From: Numida meleagris | Lineage: Eukaryota; Chordata; Aves; Galliformes; Numididae | Assembly: GCF_002078875.1 (NCBI RefSeq) | Contig: NC_034412.1 | Coordinates: 77,502,136-77,566,135, forward strand | Direction: 5' to 3' | DNA length: 64,000 bases | Part shown: positions 24,207-33,915 of the stretch, piece by piece | Position numbering within the stretch: position 1 is the first letter of the stretch | Layout of the letters: every line of letters starts with the position of its first letter | Notes under the pieces: model-generated | The model's input: only the letters and a program-made list of their open reading frames with translations | The model's database searches: none | Told to the model about the DNA's origin: nothing | Program-made: the position numbers and the translations under genes

Positions 24207-25240
24207 CCGGGCCCAGAGAGTGGTGGTTAATGGAGTTAAATCCAGCTGGCGACCAGTCATGAGTGGTGTTCCCCAGGGGTCGGTGCTGGGGCCTGTCCTC
24301 TTCAATATCTTTAATGATGACCTGGATGAGGGCATTGAGAGCACCCTCAGTAAGTTTGCAGATGACACCAAGCTGGCAGGAAGTGTCGATCTGCCTGGGG
24401 GTAGAGAGGCCCTACAGAGAGATCTGGACAGGCTGGATCTCTGGGCTGAAGCCAATGGGATGAAGTTCAACAAGACCAAGTGCCGGGTCCTGCACTTTGG
24501 CCGCAACAACCCCAGGCAGTGCTACAAGCTTGGGGCAGAGTGGCTCGAAAGTTGTATGGAGGAAACGGACCTAGGGGTATTAGTCGACGCTCGGCTGAGC
24601 ATGAGCCAGCAGTGTGCCCAGGTGGCCAAGAAGGCCAATGGCATCCTGGCTTGTATCAGAAATAGTGTTGCCAGTAGGAGCAGGGAAGTCATTCTCCCAC
24701 TGTACTCAGCCCTGGTGAGGCCCCACCTCGAGTACTGTGTCCAGTTTTGGGCCCCTCACTGCAAAAAAGACCTTGAGGCCTTGGAGCGTGTTCCGAGGAG
24801 GGCGACGAAGCTGGTGAGGGGTCTGGAGCACAGGCCTTATGAGGAGCAGCTGAGGGAGCTGGGATTGTTCAGTCTGGAGAAGAGGAGGCTCAGGGGAGAC
24901 CTCATCGCTCTCTATAACAACCTGAAGGGAGGTTGTAGTGAGCTGGGGGTCAGCCTCTTCTCTCTTGTAACTAGTGACAGGACGAGGGGGAATGGCTTCA
25001 AGTTGCGCCAGGGGAGATTTAGGCTGGACATTAGGAAATACTACTTTTCTGAAAGAGTGGTCAGGCGCTGGAACGGGTTGCCCAGGGAGGTGGTGGAGTC
25101 ACCGTCCCTGGAGGTGTTCAAGAAACGTTTAGATATAGCATTGGGAGACATAGTTTAGTGGGGTTGGTGGTGGTAGGTGGATGGTTGGACTAGGTGATCT
25201 TGTAGGTCTTTTCCAACCTAGCTCATTCTATGATTCTATG
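24207..25240 (+). mobile_element. CR1 LINE, young 5'-truncated copy with open ORF2 end
   Basis: A 1.03-kb CR1 beginning abruptly in ORF2 (GGGCCCAGAGAGTGGTGG) and ending in two perfect ATTCTATG units (about 25,224-25,240). The open frame runs uninterrupted for 312 codons, and the 3' UTR is typical (GGACTAGGTGATCTTGTAGG). It is the least decayed CR1 in the window. Its 3' half closely resembles the antisense copy at 45,261-45,600, so both probably belong to one subfamily. Another, older CR1 on the same strand follows within a few bases. Confidence 0.95.
24220..25158 (+). pseudogene. CR1 ORF2 C-terminal part, 312 codons open
   Basis: The reverse-transcriptase palm and C-terminal domain of the CR1 polyprotein, which copies element RNA at a nicked chromosomal target. 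Motifs in order: [18 protein letters not shown] (residues ~18-35), NDDLDEG, the catalytic FADD at 24,355-24,366, [19 protein letters not shown], then CRVLHFG. After these come [35 protein letters not shown], the [11 protein letters not shown] and [20 protein letters not shown] blocks, and a stop after LGDIV. The apparent start is only the first in-frame methionine; the true N-terminus (endonuclease plus the first part of the reverse transcriptase) was never inserted. FNIFINDL is changed to FNIFNDDL. It cannot make a full enzyme, but it is intact for its length. Confidence 0.9.
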
Positions 25241-25269
25241 ACTCTCTACACTGGGAGTATAAGTAGATA

Positions 25270-25480
25270 TTCTGACACATACTGTAGCTGGATGAAGCCT
25301 TCTTCCTTGAGCTACAGAAGGCATCATACTGCAATCAAATGCTCTCGTCCTACTGGGTAACTTCAACCACCCTGATACCTGCTGGAAAAGTAGCACAGTG
25401 AGCTGCAGGCAATCCAAGAGGCTTCTGGAATACAACAGGGATAATTTCTTGAGCCAAGGAATAGATAGCCCCACTGGGTG
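25270..25480 (+). pseudogene. CR1 APE-type endonuclease remnant
   Basis: In the frame through 25,349 the translation reads LVLLGNFNHPDTCW, followed by SKRLLEYNRDNFLSQG. This matches the conserved (G)DFNHPDICW block of the CR1 apurinic-like endonuclease, which nicks target DNA. The usual aspartate of GDFN is asparagine here (codon AAC, 25,358-25,360), so catalysis would be lost. Frameshifts and stops lie on both sides. Confidence 0.8.
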
Positions 25481-25961
25481 AATGCAATACAGGATCTGTT
25501 ACTCACCAGTGCAAGCTAACCAACTGGTAACATCAAGATTGGAAGCTGCCTGGGCTGTAGTGGTCACACAATGGTCGGGTTCACACTCCTGAGGGATATC
25601 AGACAGACAAACAGTTAAATCAGAATGTTTAAATTTAGGAAAGCCATCTTCCAGCTCTTTGGGGAGTTAGTTAACAAAATCTCCTGGCAAACTGTCCTCA
25701 AGGACAAGAGAGGGAAGAGCGGGCTAATCTTTAAGGAAGCTTTCTGTAGAGCACAAGAGCTCTCCATCCCCAGGTGCAGGAAGTTAGGAAAGGAAGGCAA
25801 TAGATCACCATAGCTGAACCAGGACCTGCTGATCAAACTGGAAAACAAGAAGAAAATGCACAGGCAGTGGAAGCAGAAACAGGTAAACTGAGGAGTATAG
25901 AGAAGCTGCTAGGCTGTCTAGGGATGAGATCAAGAAGGCCAAGGCCTAAGAGGAACTGGAC

Positions 25962-26738
25962 TTGGCAAGGAGTATAAAGATCAAGAAAGGTTTCTACAGG
26001 CACATCATCTGGAAAAGGGAAGTTAAAGAAGGCATAACTCCTCTAGTGAGCAGTACAGGCAGGCTGGTAAAGGCAAGCAAGGCTGAGGCACTTAATTTTT
26101 TGCCTCAGTCTTCAGTAGCAAAAGCTTTTCACACATTACTTGAGGGGAAAAGTCAGAAGGTGGGGACAGTGGGACAGTGTCCTCCCCACTGTAAGCAAAG
26201 ATCAGGTTTGCAACCACCTGAAGAACCTGACCAACCCAAGATGCATCCCAGAGTCCCGAGGGAAATGGCTTATGTAGTTTCCAGGCTACTCTTAATGATA
26301 TTTGAAAAGTCATGGCAGACAGGTGAAGTTCCTGGTGACTGGAAAAAAAACAATGTCACACCCATTTTGAAGAAGAGCAGAAATGATGATCCAGTGCTCT
26401 TTAGTATCTTCAGCAACACTGACAGTGGGATTCAGTGTATTCTCAGCAAGTTCGTAGATGACATCAAGTTGTGTGGTATGTTCTGCACACCTGAGGGATA
26501 CCATTCCAGGAGATCTAGACAGGCTCAAGCAGTGGGCCGAGGTGAATCTCATGAGGTCCATGAATCCAAGTGCAAGACCTTGCATCTGGGTTGTAGCAAT
26601 GCCCACTATCAGTACAAGATTGAGCATATCCCTGCCAAAAAAGGACTTCAGGTACGGGTAGATGGCAAGCTGAACATGAGCCAGCAATGTGACCTCACAG
26701 CCCAGAAAGCCTACTGTATCCTGTGCTGCATCAAATAA
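25962..26738 (+). pseudogene. CR1 ORF2 reverse transcriptase with internal deletion (258 codons open)
   Basis: A chance-preserved open frame over a damaged reverse transcriptase. Early residues cover the linker; EMAYVVSRLLLMIFEKSWQT and GEVPGDWKKNN mark the start of the reverse transcriptase. At about residue 143 (near 26,392) the frame jumps over the fingers/palm blocks into FSIFSNTDSGIQCILSKFVDD. FVDD (26,451-26,462) keeps the catalytic aspartate pair. Later blocks HLGCSNAHYQYK and MSQQC(D)LTAQKA follow before a stop. The missing block includes PQGSVLGP, so the protein could not be active. The young copy at 24,207 shows what is lost. Confidence 0.85.
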
Positions 26739-27299
26739 AAAGCATGGTCAGCAGATTGAGGGGACTGATCCTGCCCCTCTACTCTGTGTTGGTGAGACCT
26801 CACCTGGAGTATTGCATCCGAATCTGGAGTACTCAGTACAGGAGAGACACGGACTTGCTAGAGTGCATCCAGAGGAAGGCCACAAAAAAAAATCCAAGGG
26901 ATGGAACACCTCTTCTATGAGGACATGCTGAGAGAGCTGGGGCTGTTCAGTCTGGGTAAAAGAAAGCACCAGGGAGACCTGATAGCAGCCTTTCAGTGTT
27001 GGGCTATAAAAAAAAGAAGGAGACAGACTCTTTAGCAAGGTCTGTTGTTATAGGACAAGGGGAAATGCTTTAAAACTAAAAGAGGGAAAATTTAGACTGA
27101 ATGTAAGGAAAAAGTCTTTTGCAATTAGCATTGTGAAGCACTGGAACAGGTTGCCCAGGGAGCTGGAGGATGCCCTGTCACTGGAGACATTTAAGGTCAG
27201 GACAGATGGGGCTCTGAGCAACCTGGTCTAGCTGTAGGTATCTCTGTTCATTGCAGTGGGATTGAACTAGATGATATTTAAAGATCCCTTCCAACTTAA

Positions 27300-27325
27300 A
27301 TGATTCTATGTAATCATAGAATCAT
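27300..27325. repeat. Inverted repeat at CR1 3' end
   Basis: ATGATTCTATG and CATAGAATCAT are perfect 11-bp complements separated by TAAT. The left arm is the CR1 terminal microsatellite; the right arm is the same motif in opposite orientation. Confidence 0.85.
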
Positions 27326-28894
27326 AGCCATAATGGCTGTGTTCACTTCAGCAAGTAACACAGTAGAATAGGAGTTTTGCTATAGAACAAAATATTAGTG
27401 TTATAGTATCTATGCTAGAAGGTACATTAGAAGCTATATATGCTATGTGGTTACCAAATTACTAAGTCCCTATCTTCAGAATAAAGAGACCCATTTGAGA
27501 ACACTGAAATAATTTCCCTTCTCTTCGTGCTGGAGAGACAAATAAAACCAAGATATGTAAACTGATTGCATCCTATCCTCAAAACAATTAGAATACTGTG
27601 ACAACATTCATTCAGAGACCAACACCTTTGAACACAGCAATGTAGATTCAGAAGTGAAGATCAAACCATAATATATTTACAGCAGATGGATATACGTATG
27701 TGTCTTACACATAAAATTACTAATAGAGTAATACAATCTCTCAGTTTATGTTCTCAGATCTAAAAAAAAAACAGCCTTCAATCAGGTCAATATTTGATAA
27801 CATTAGCAATTATCCTGTTTTATTCCCTAGAAGCAGGTCAGCTAAAACCCATCTGTCCATCTATGGATTAACATTGTATAATTATTATTGCAATTTAAGA
27901 ACAGATTAGTCAAGTAATAAGTCAAATATCTGCCTAGAAACATGCGTATTTTGCATAGCTTGCTGAAAGCTCTGTGCCTTTCTCTGCTTGGTTAGCCACA
28001 AAACCTTAACATGCACTATTGCTAGAAAAATAAAGATTTTGATACTATTACTGGATTTTTTTATTTTTATTTTTTACAGTATTGCAGGACCACATATCAT
28101 GTGTTTTTGAACAATGTGTTACAGTTTGCACTAATAAGGTATCATGCAATAATACAAGTTTGTAAAAATTAATTTATTCCTATCACCATTAATGTTGAGA
28201 AATCAGTAATTTATGTTAGAAATCACCAGCGTAAAACTGAAAGTTTACTGCATTGTTTTTTATTTCTTAAATTATGAATTAATTGAAATAATGAAAAATG
28301 AAATAACTGATAATTGAAATTTATCATTGATAAATGAAAAATGGAATAACTGCAAGAAATATATTCTCTTTTCTGTTGTTTTAATTTTCTCTTATTTTGT
28401 AAATCTACTTCAAAGCTATTTAAAAACAAGTGATTCACTGCTCATTGCCTAACTGTACTTTGCTCTAGGAAGAGTTGAAGTGGAAGCAGCTTCAGGACAA
28501 TCATCAACAGTTTTTGGGTCAAAGGATTCTGAAGGAAGCTTTCCTAATTCTTACTGGATATGTCTGATTGCTTCATTGGGAAAGCGGTGATTTGAGACTG
28601 TATAAAAACACAGGTCAAAGCTAAGAAGGTTGTATTGTGTGTGTGTGCTTTCTAGAGGTTTGGGGATAGCAATAGTCTGCTGGGAATTTTCTCTCCTGAT
28701 GAGAGCTCAATGACAGGTATGTTGATTAGGTAAGAGTGTGTCATGTCCTGCCCATAATAGTAATAATAGCGAAACGTGACTAGCAACTACTAAATTACTC
28801 CAACATTTATAAAAATTCTGTTTTAACAAGTTCTGATCAAGTTAATTGTCATTTCAAACCTTTGTTCCCTACGTTGCTGGTCAAAACAGTCTGC
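27326..28894. other. Unique A+T-rich stretch
   Basis: No gene seen. A pair of similar ~22-base AATGAAAAATGGAATAACTG-like segments lies at about 28,288 and 28,332. Confidence 0.5.
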
Positions 28895-29444
28895 TGTGGT
28901 TTAACCCAGTAGAAAGCTAAATACACCACAGTCCTTCTCTCACTTATCTCCCAGTAGGATGGAGGAGAGAATGGGGAAAAAAAAAACTAAGTAGAACTTG
29001 TGAGTTGAAATTAAAAAAAACTACTAAGACAGAAAAAGAGCAATTGTGATAATAATATACATCTATGCAAAACAAATGATGAACAAGCAATTACTTACCA
29101 TCTTCTGACCAGTGCCCAGCCAGTCTCCAAGCAGTATATCTGCCTGCCTGGACAAAATCCCCACCATTTTCAAGATTTTTCTGTGTGATGCCATATGGTA
29201 TGGAGTATCTCTTTAGCCAGTTTAGGTTAGCTGTTTTGGTTCTGCCCTCTTCCAGCGACATGTGCCCCCTCAGTCCCTCTCACTGGCAGATACTATGAGA
29301 GGCTGAGAAACTGAAACAGCCTTGGCTCTGTACAGAACTGCTGAGCAACAACTAAAACTTCAGCGTGTTACCAACACTGTTTTTCTTCTAAAGCCAAAAC
29401 AGCATGAAAGAAAAATCAACTCTGTTCCAGCTGAAAACAGGATA
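28895..29444 (+). mobile_element. ERV LTR (family B), degraded
   Basis: Begins TGTGGTTTAACCCAGTAG and carries landmarks of a widespread avian LTR type in order: AGCTAAATACACCACA, an A-rich section, CCATATGGTATGGAGTATC, TTTAGCCAGTTTAGG, CTGAGCAACAACTAAAAC, 'GTGTTACCAACACTGTTTT', and an end near AAAACAGGATAG. A second copy with the same order lies at 59,180-59,690. Many substitutions mean it is old. Termini are eroded and no target duplication was found. Confidence 0.75.
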
Positions 29445-29802
29445 GAATCCATCCACCTCCTATTCTGTATCATTTACAACTTACTCAGTTTTTATACTTT
29501 TCCATATATTCCTATTAATTACCAACACCTTTTCTGCTTTTTGATACACACACACAGATATAATTCCTGTAGTCCACGAGTCATCCCTCTAAATTGTCTC
29601 TGGAGTTCATTTAGTCCATGAATTTCTGATCCCTGTCATGATAGCTTCTCAGATAGGACGATGCATGGCATTGGATTGTTGCACAGTGATTCCAATTCTG
29701 GTTCTATCAGAATTCCTTTTTCTTTCATCTGGATGATCCTTACTGTAATATTATTAATAAGGCATACAGAAATCACTGTAATGATAATATGTCATATTAC
29801 AT
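29445..29802 (+). mobile_element. Probable ERV-derived tail next to family B LTR
   Basis: Continues from the LTR with CCACCTCCTATTCTGTATCA and later GGAGTTCATTTAGTCCATGA. From memory this arrangement often follows this LTR type in bird genomes, so I read it as adjoining ERV or longer-LTR sequence. No protein motif is visible and the boundary to the CR1 at 29,803 is approximate. Confidence 0.45.
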
Positions 29803-30256
29803 TGGCCCATCCACCTGGGATGAATATAGGAATATTGTCAGGGTCTGTAAGGACGCAACAAGGAAGGCTAAGGCGCTCTTGGAATTAAACCTTGCAAAAG
29901 AGGTAAAGGATAAAAAAAATAAACACCTTGCTAAGTATGTCAACATTAAAAGAAAGACTAGTGAAAAATGTGGGTCCCCTACTAAATGAAGTGGGTGCCT
30001 TGGTAGCAGGGAATGCTGAGAAGGCAGAGATTCTGAATGCCTTCTTCCCTTCAGTCTTCTATGCTAAGACTGGCCCTCAGGAATCCCAGACCCCAGAGGT
30101 AAGAGGCAACTCTCTATCATCTTTGAAAGGTCCTGACAAACAGGAGAGGAGCCTGAACACTGGAAGATAGCCATTGTCATTCCAATCTTCAAGAAGGGCA
30201 AGAGGGAGGATCTGGGAAATTACAGGCCAGTCAGCCTCACCTCCGTCTCTGGAAAG

Positions 30257-30520
30257 GTGAAGGAACAACTTTCTCCATATGCCATCTCCAAGCAACTGGA
30301 AGAGAAGGTGGTTATCAAGAGTAGTCAACATGGATTCACCAAAGGGAACTCATGCTTGATCAACCTAATAGCCTTCTATGATGTCATCACTGGCAGGGTA
30401 GATGGAGGGAGAGCAGTAGATGTAGCGTACCTGGACTTCAGCAAGGTGTTTGACACCATCTCCCACAACATCTTTATGAAACTTAGAAAATGCGGTGTAG
30501 ATGAGTGGATGGTGAGGTGA
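30257..30520 (+). pseudogene. CR1 reverse transcriptase, fingers region
   Basis: Codes for KSSQHGFTKGNSCLINLIAF, then 'GRAVDVAYLDFSKVFDTISH', the block holding the first catalytic aspartate of the palm (motif A region, LDFSKAFD in most copies). A stop after EWMVR ends this frame; the next block continues in another frame at 30,632. Confidence 0.85.
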
Positions 30521-30631
30521 ATTGAGAACTGGCTGACTGGTAGAGCTCAGAAGGTTGTCATCAGCAGCACAGAGTCTGGTTGGAGGCCTTTAACTAACAT
30601 TGTTCCCCAGGGGTCACTGCTGGGCCTGGTC

Positions 30632-31495
30632 TTGTTCAACATCTTCGTCAGTGACCTGGATGAAGAAATAGAGAGCACCCTCAGCATGTTTGCTGATGAT
30701 ACAAAGCTGGGAGGATTGGCTGACACACCTGAAGGCTATGCTACCATTCAACAAGACCTGGACAGACTGGAGAGTTGGGCAGGGAGGTACCTGATGAAGT
30801 TTAACAAGAACAAGTGAAGAGTCCTGCACCTGGGGAGGAATAACAACATGCATCAGTACAGGTTAGGGAATGACCTGCTGGAGAGGAGCTCTGCAGAGAG
30901 AGACCCGGGGGTCCTGGTGGACAACAGGTTGGCCATGAGCCAGCAGTGTGCCTTGGTGGCCAAGAAGGCAAAAGGTATCCTGGGGTGCATTAAAAAGAAT
31001 GTGGCCAGCAGGTCAAGGGAGGTGATCTTCCCCCTCTACTCTGCCCTGGTGAGGCCACATTTAGAATCTATGTCCAGTTCTGGGCTCCTCAGCTCAAAAA
31101 ATGACAGGGATCTCCTAGAAGGAGTCCAGCCAAGGGCCACAAAGATTACAAAGGGCCTGGAGCATCTCCCATATAATGAAAGACTGAATAACCTGAGTCT
31201 GATCAGCCTGGGGAAAAGAAGACTGAGAGGGGATCTGATAAGTGTTTATAAATACCTAAAGGGAGGTGGGAGGCAAAAGGATGAGGCCAGGCTCTTTTCA
31301 GTGGTGTGTAGCAATAGGACAAGGAGTAATGGCCTAAAACTTGAACATAGGATGTTCCGTACTAACACGTGGAAGAAATTCTTCACAGTAAAGGTGATGG
31401 AGTACTGGAACAGGTTGCCTAGCAAGGTTGTGGAGTCTCCTTCTATGGAGATATTCAAGACCTGTCTGCACACCTACTTGTGTGAACTATTGTAG
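30632..31495 (+). pseudogene. CR1 reverse transcriptase palm and C-terminal domain
   Basis: The first frame (to 30,817) has MFNIFVSDLDEEIESTLSMF followed by ADD: catalytic FADD at 30,689-30,700. A stop at 30,815 interrupts 'FNKNK'. The second frame (30,848-31,495, 215 codons) covers [29 protein letters not shown] (the usual EYC lost to a small deletion), then 'RATKITKGLEHLPYNERL', and ends LCELL. The tail of the element follows. Two interruptions and the deletion make it non-functional. Confidence 0.88.
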
Positions 31496-31569
31496 GGTAC
31501 CTGCTTTAGCAGGGGGATTGGACTCTCGAGGTCCCTTCCAACCCCTGCAGTTCTGTGACACAGCAATGC

Positions 31570-32166
31570 ATGTCTGCCAAAATGGTGGTGCCCCTGGGAT
31601 AACATTTAAGAAACCTCTAAATGTTAGAGTATTATGAGGAGTGAGGAAAAAAAGCATGAGAAACACTCATGTGAACACTAAGTTCAGGGAAGAAGGAGGT
31701 GCTACAGGCACTGGAGCAGAGAGGAGAGGACCACCCTGGAGTAAATGCTGCTCTTGGAGGACTCCGTAAAGGAGGATTTTTCCTGAAGGAACGCATGCAG
31801 AAGACCCCACAGTAGGAGAAATTATGAGGAGGAAGGTGCGCCACAAAGCAGCTGTTATGGACTGTCCATAAACTGCAATTTTCCCTAGTGTGGGAAGAAA
31901 GAGGAGGTGGGAATGCAGGAATGAAGTTGAGCATGGGAAGAAGGTGGCTTTTTTTTTTTTTTTTTTTTCTCACCATCTAATTCTATTTTAGTTGACAATG
32001 AATTACAACATTTTTCCTCAACTGGATTGTAATCGGTAAGTGACTACTCTATCTTTGTCTTAATCAATGGGCTCTTCCATGTTATTTTCTCTCCCCATCC
32101 TGTTGAGGAGAGGGAATTAAAGTCGATAGGTGAACACCTAACAGCCAGCCAAGATCAACCCATCAC
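31570..32166 (+). mobile_element. ERV LTR (family A), 5'-truncated and shortened
   Basis: Picks up the family A LTR at ATGGTGGTGCCCCTGGGATAA and continues through its TTTAAGAA region, GTGGGAATGCAGGAATGAAG, a 20-base T run (31,949-31,968) and 'TTTTCTCTCCCCATCCTGTT'. It ends at GCCAAGATCAACCCATCACA. The repeated middle seen in the copy at 19 kb is much shorter here. It lies directly after a CR1 3' end, so one element probably inserted beside or into the other. Confidence 0.7.
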
Positions 32167-33524
32167 AAGATCAATGATTTACATTACACAGCAGCTAAAC
32201 TTCTAAACAGGAAAAGATAATGCATTGTTTATTCTTTAAAGATAATTTTAATTAAGTCTATTTCAAAGGGAAATCCCTATAAGAGCAACTCTAAGGGTTC
32301 CAGAGCATTTACTTATCTCTTAGAAAACAGCATATCTTTGTTGTTATCACACCATAAGCAAAGAAGCAAAAAATCTAGTTTAGTTTTCCATTGTTTATTT
32401 CAGCTCACTACTACAATTTCTGTAGCAGCACACGCTTAGTGTAAGTACTGTCCCTTTCATGCAGAAGTGGCTGTTAGATATTTTATCAGCTGCATTTTGC
32501 CCTCATGCTCAGATTAAAAGCTATTCACAAAAGATTTCTGTTATACCTTGTAAACTTCATTTGAAATGCAAAGATTTTAGCCTGACCCATTTCTGTGTAA
32601 ATCTCAACTTATATCAGCATTAAATTAGACTTCTAGCTGTATTGTACAAACAGAATAAGTAGTATAAAGGGGAAAAAGTATCCACTTCAAAAAATTAATG
32701 AATAAATGAATTCCATAATTATTAGAGTGATAAGAGATTAATTGCAAGGTTATTAAAATTATAGTTGTCTTTTCTTGGTTTTCCCATATAAGGAGCCAAA
32801 TTGCTGTTCTGCGAGGTCTGGAAAATGGAAATTATTGTGTAATTCCTGATATATTAAAGTGTGCTACTGCTGTAATTTGTTGATAAAGATTTATGAAAAT
32901 TATGCATGATTAAGTATTAAATAGATTCATGTAGAATCAGAAAAAATATATACATAGTTAAGGTTTGGAAGAGTCATTAGAAATACTTAGACTTGATTAA
33001 GATTCATAATTTCTGAGCATTAAACAGCATTTACTATGCAAAATTTGAGTACAAGCATTTGACACCTAAAACTGCACTGACATGAAGGACCTGATTCTTC
33101 AGAATACCTACATCTGTATATCTATGTGTTTGATCTGCCTGTTCTTCTCTCCCCCAACAACACCATCCCACCAAGTTTATGTTCGGGAGTGTATATCTGG
33201 TCTGTTTGAAGTCATGATATCCAGAAATCTTATTTTATATCTTACAGTAACAACTGTAGTGGTAATTAATGCTTCTAATTTGATTGAATAAAGTATAAAT
33301 ATCTTTATACATTACTGGAATGCACTGTCTTTACCCTATAACTTATTTACATAAGCCAGAGATATAGCTTACTTGGAGGCATACGGACTGCAGAAAATTT
33401 CATTTCAAGACTAACTCTATACTTCTCTTTCCCACTTTTTTAGGATCTAAGTTGGATAAACTGCAAGAAGTAGAGCAGAAACAAGTTGTCTCAGAAGCCC
33501 AATGTAGTTGTGTTTGTCTTCTTC
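32167..33524. other. Unique stretch, possible conserved noncoding element
   Basis: No gene seen. 32,690-32,920 is packed with homeodomain-type cores (ATTA, TAATT) and an octamer-like ATGCAT with few homopolymers, a texture common in vertebrate enhancers. This is inference only. Confidence 0.4.
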
Positions 33525-33915
33525 TACCATTCAGCTTCTCAGTACAAAAGAGTCATGGACATATTGGAAAGAATCCAAAAAAGGATACAAAGATGATAAA
33601 GGCACAAGCATCTCTCCTATGAGGAGAGGCTGAGAGAACTGGAGAGCCTTGAGAAGAAAAGGCTCAAGGGTGATCTCATCAGTATCTAAAAAGATACACA
33701 AAGAGAATGGAGCCAGACTCTCTTCAGCAGCATACAGTGCCACGGTAAGAGGCAGTGGGCAAAAACTGGAACACAGAAGGTTCCCAACACAAGTTGATCA
33801 GTGAGGTTCTGGTGCGTCTGTACTCAGAGATATTAAAAACCTGCCTGGTCCTGGGCAACTGTCTCTAGACAGCCCTGCACTGCTCGGAGGATTAGAGAAG
33901 ATGACTAGTTCGGCC
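33525..33915 (+). mobile_element. CR1 LINE 3' fragment, old
   Basis: Contains GGAGAGGCTGAGAGAACTGG, 'AAGGGTGATCTCATCAGTAT' and AGATATTAAAAACCTGCCTGG, the end of CR1 ORF2. The final microsatellite is not visible. Heavily mutated. Confidence 0.8.

Larger units (their letters stand above)
25245..27310 (+). mobile_element. CR1 LINE, older copy with endonuclease and RT remnants
   Basis: About 2.07 kb of an old CR1. 25,270-25,620 is the C-terminal part of the APE-type endonuclease; 25,620-26,230 is the linker ('KDKRGKSG' and basic stretch). 26,240-26,390 is the start of the reverse transcriptase (PGDWKKNNVTPILKKSR). There the sequence jumps directly to 'LFSIFSNTDSGIQCILSKFVDD', an internal deletion of several hundred bases. 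The C-terminal domain and 3' UTR run to the ATTCTATG end at 27,310. It is the only copy here that reaches back into the endonuclease. Confidence 0.92.
29803..31560 (+). mobile_element. CR1 LINE, 1.75-kb copy
   Basis: Starts at the linker before the reverse transcriptase (CACCTGGGATGAATATAGGA), runs through reverse transcriptase and C-terminal domain, and ends near TCCAACCCCTGCAGTTCTGTGA. A deletion near 30,125 removes the region between the linker and 'LNTGR(W)'. It is broken into at least three frames. Its 3' UTR differs from the copies at 24 kb and 45 kb and resembles that at 7.97 kb, so it belongs to a different subfamily. Confidence 0.93.

Noticed and set aside
32425..32445. TAGCAGCACAC, resembling the miR-15/16 seed
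   Set aside because: The rest of the mature sequence differs and no flanking hairpin is apparent.
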